From JBAZDC01 sp041654595 (GTDB lineage Bacteria > Pseudomonadota > Gammaproteobacteria > Burkholderiales > Burkholderiaceae_B), in NCBI GenBank assembly GCA_964551305.1, contig CAZKBT010000011.1, forward strand, positions 1 to 58,821: a DNA stretch of 58,821 nt. Reading direction: 5' to 3'. The notes beneath the pieces were generated by a model. The model did no database searches. It was not told where the DNA came from and saw only the letters and a program-made list of their open reading frames with translations. Below are positions 57,288-58,821 of the stretch, piece after piece; position 1 is the stretch's first letter, and the number at the start of each line of letters is the position of its first letter. Position numbers and translations under genes: made by a program.

Positions 57288-58821
57288 TGTCCGCGTCCAT
57301 TCACGACACCGATCTGCGCCGGCTGCTGGAAGACAGGGCGAGATCGCGTCCCGGCAACGTATTCGCCGTGTTCGAGCATGCCCGGCTACGCTATGGCGAA
57401 TTCAACGACATGGTGGACAGGGTCGCGGCGTCGCTGCACATGCTGGGCGTCGGACAGGGCGACAGGGTGGTCTGCGCCTTGCCCAACGGCTTGGAAACGA
57501 TGTGCATCTACTTTGCCGTGGCCAAGCTCGGCGCCGTCAATGTTTTCGTCAACGCCCAGTATGAAGCCGATCTGTTCGCCGCCGTGTCCGGTTCCGTGCA
57601 GCCCAAGGCGTATATCGTCGACGAAGAGAACATCGCCAAGCTCAGGCGGTTCGATTCGCCTGGAACCAGGATCGTCGTGGGCGGCGGCACCGCCTTGCGC
57701 GACGAGGAAGTGGCATATCCGATACTGCTGCAGGGCGATCCGGCGCGCTTGCCTTCGGTGCGGATCGATCCGGGAGATCCCGTGCAGTACATTTTCACGT
57801 CCGGCACGACGGGGCTTCCCAAAGCGTGCATCCTGAGCCATCGCGCCAGGCTGTCGCTCAGCGACCACGTCGTTCGGCTTTTCGGCGCAAGCGAAGAGGA
57901 CAGGTTCTTCGGCTGCTTGCCCAATTATCACGGCAATATCTATTTCGCCATCCTGGGCGCATTGATCTCGGGGGGCAGCGTCGCGATCGCGAAGAGCTTC
58001 CAGGCCAGCCGCTATTGGGACCTGGTAAGGCAGTTCGGGGCGACGCTGCTGGTCCTGCATGCCGTGCCCATGAACATCCTGCTTACGGCGGCTCCTCGCC
58101 GGGACGATGCCGACAACACGGCTCGCGGCGTGCTTACCGTCGGCGGCAAGTTCCAGGAGTTCGTCACGCGGTTCGGCATCGATAGCGTTTTGCTTTGCTA
58201 TGGCGCCACCGAGGTCGGCCTGACGACATTGGGCATCCTGTCCGGCGAAGCCGCGCGCAATGCGCCCGCGTCGTACGCGGGGCGCGTGCGCGACGACCAC
58301 CAGGTGCGCATCGTCAGGCCGGACGGCACCGAGGCCGGGCAGGGGGAAATGGGCGAGATCCAGGTCCGCGCCCGCGTGCCTTACACCGTCTTCAGCGGCT
58401 ACCACGCCGCGTCCTCGTCTTCTCATCGGCCCGACGGTTCGAGCTGGTACCGCACGAACGACCGCGGCGCGTTCGACGAGGACGGCGTCCTGCATTTTTA
58501 CGGGCGGCTGGGCGAGTCGATACGCGTCAAGGGCGAGTTCGTGCCGGTGCAATACCTCGAATCGCTGGTGCGCGAGCATCCGGCCGTTGCGGACTGCGCC
58601 GCCATCGGCATCGCATCCGAGATCGGCGATCAGGATCTCGTCGTGTTCGTGCAGTTGCGCGACGGCACGTCCATGGCCGGCGACGAGTTGATCGAATTTT
58701 TAAAGCCACGTGTTCCGAAGTTCATGGTGCCCAAGTCGGTGGAGTTCGTGGCGCAATTCCCGAGGGCGCCCGCTACGCTGAAAATCCAAAAAAATAAATT
58801 ATTGGACGCTTTGAGTCTTTC
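57288..58821 (+). CDS. AMP-forming acyl-CoA ligase (CaiC-like), cut by window end
   Basis: At least 511 residues are visible and no stop is reached before the edge. YIFTSGTTGLPKACILSH (P-loop), LCYGATEVG (adenylate motif), RTNDRGAFDEDG and FYGRLGESIRVKGEFVP (hinge and A8 region), and the end KIQKNKLLDAL carrying the catalytic Lys are all there, so almost the whole protein is in view. It resembles the carnitine-CoA ligase (CaiC) group. It starts 3 bases after the flavoprotein stop and is surely co-transcribed. Very likely it ends within a few codons of the edge. Confidence 0.88.

Noticed and set aside
1..58821. tRNA, rRNA, riboswitch or CRISPR features
   Set aside because: None was recognised on either strand when reading spacers; no regular direct-repeat array or cloverleaf pattern stood out.

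Overview
The window looks like a chromosome segment of a GC-rich beta-proteobacterium of the Alcaligenaceae (Bordetella/Achromobacter type). This is inferred from gene content: a globin-coupled diguanylate cyclase resembling Bordetella BpeGReg, a Bug-family solute-binding protein, a cysN-cysD-cysH block with an APS-type reductase, and many CoA-thioester catabolism genes. No rRNA, tRNA, CRISPR array or complete mobile element was seen. The only mobile DNA is a probable IS3-family end at the left edge, lying against a decayed hipA-like gene.

Layout. (1) 1-5805: IS end, hipA relic, then an XRE-cupin regulator divergent from a class II aldolase and a three-part TRAP importer. (2) 5967-11991, minus strand: sulfate assimilation and transport (sbp-cysT-cysW-cysA-cysH-cysD-cysN). 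cysA is reduced to 60 codons by an in-frame deletion that removes all ATPase motifs, and the ribosome-binding-site-preceded start of cysW is out of frame with its body, so the sulfate ABC importer is probably dead although the reduction enzymes look intact. (3) 12464-17413, minus strand: a MarR-controlled EmrAB/NodT-type tripartite efflux pump. (4) 17594-29443, plus strand: a 12 kb operon with a PaaA/B/C-like di-iron CoA-thioester oxygenase, a PaaD split into two genes (DUF59 and zinc ribbon), a TetR regulator, two crotonase-fold proteins, a MaoC-like protein with altered active-site residues, an NDP-forming acyl-CoA synthetase, a Bug protein, a ThDP enzyme and an aldehyde dehydrogenase. No PaaE reductase is present. 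(5) 29421-39290: mixed genes (AraC and AhpD-like pair, two TauE/SafE permeases, glutathione reductase, LysR, TPR protein, three small stress genes, globin-coupled diguanylate cyclase). (6) 39346-54546: a second CoA catabolic region with three sigma-54 promoters around one sigma-54 activator. It has DUF35, a thiolase-like protein, two family III CoA-transferases, an AMP-forming ligase, crotonases, SDRs, an acyl-CoA dehydrogenase and two hydroxyacyl-CoA dehydrogenase-type proteins. Its parts list resembles the bbs type of beta-oxidation of substituted succinates. (7) 54852-58821: an IclR regulator flanked by two copies of a 14-base motif, then a phytoene-desaturase-like flavoprotein and an acyl-CoA ligase cut by the window edge.

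How it works together. Regions 4 and 6-7 are three separately regulated peripheral pathways (TetR, sigma-54 and IclR). Each activates an acid to a CoA thioester and then oxidises it, and paralogous crotonase plus MaoC pairs occur in both 4 and 6. The most interesting candidate for an undescribed system is region 4: an epoxidase-type oxygenase built from split modules and coupled to a 2-oxoacid or ThDP branch of unknown substrate.
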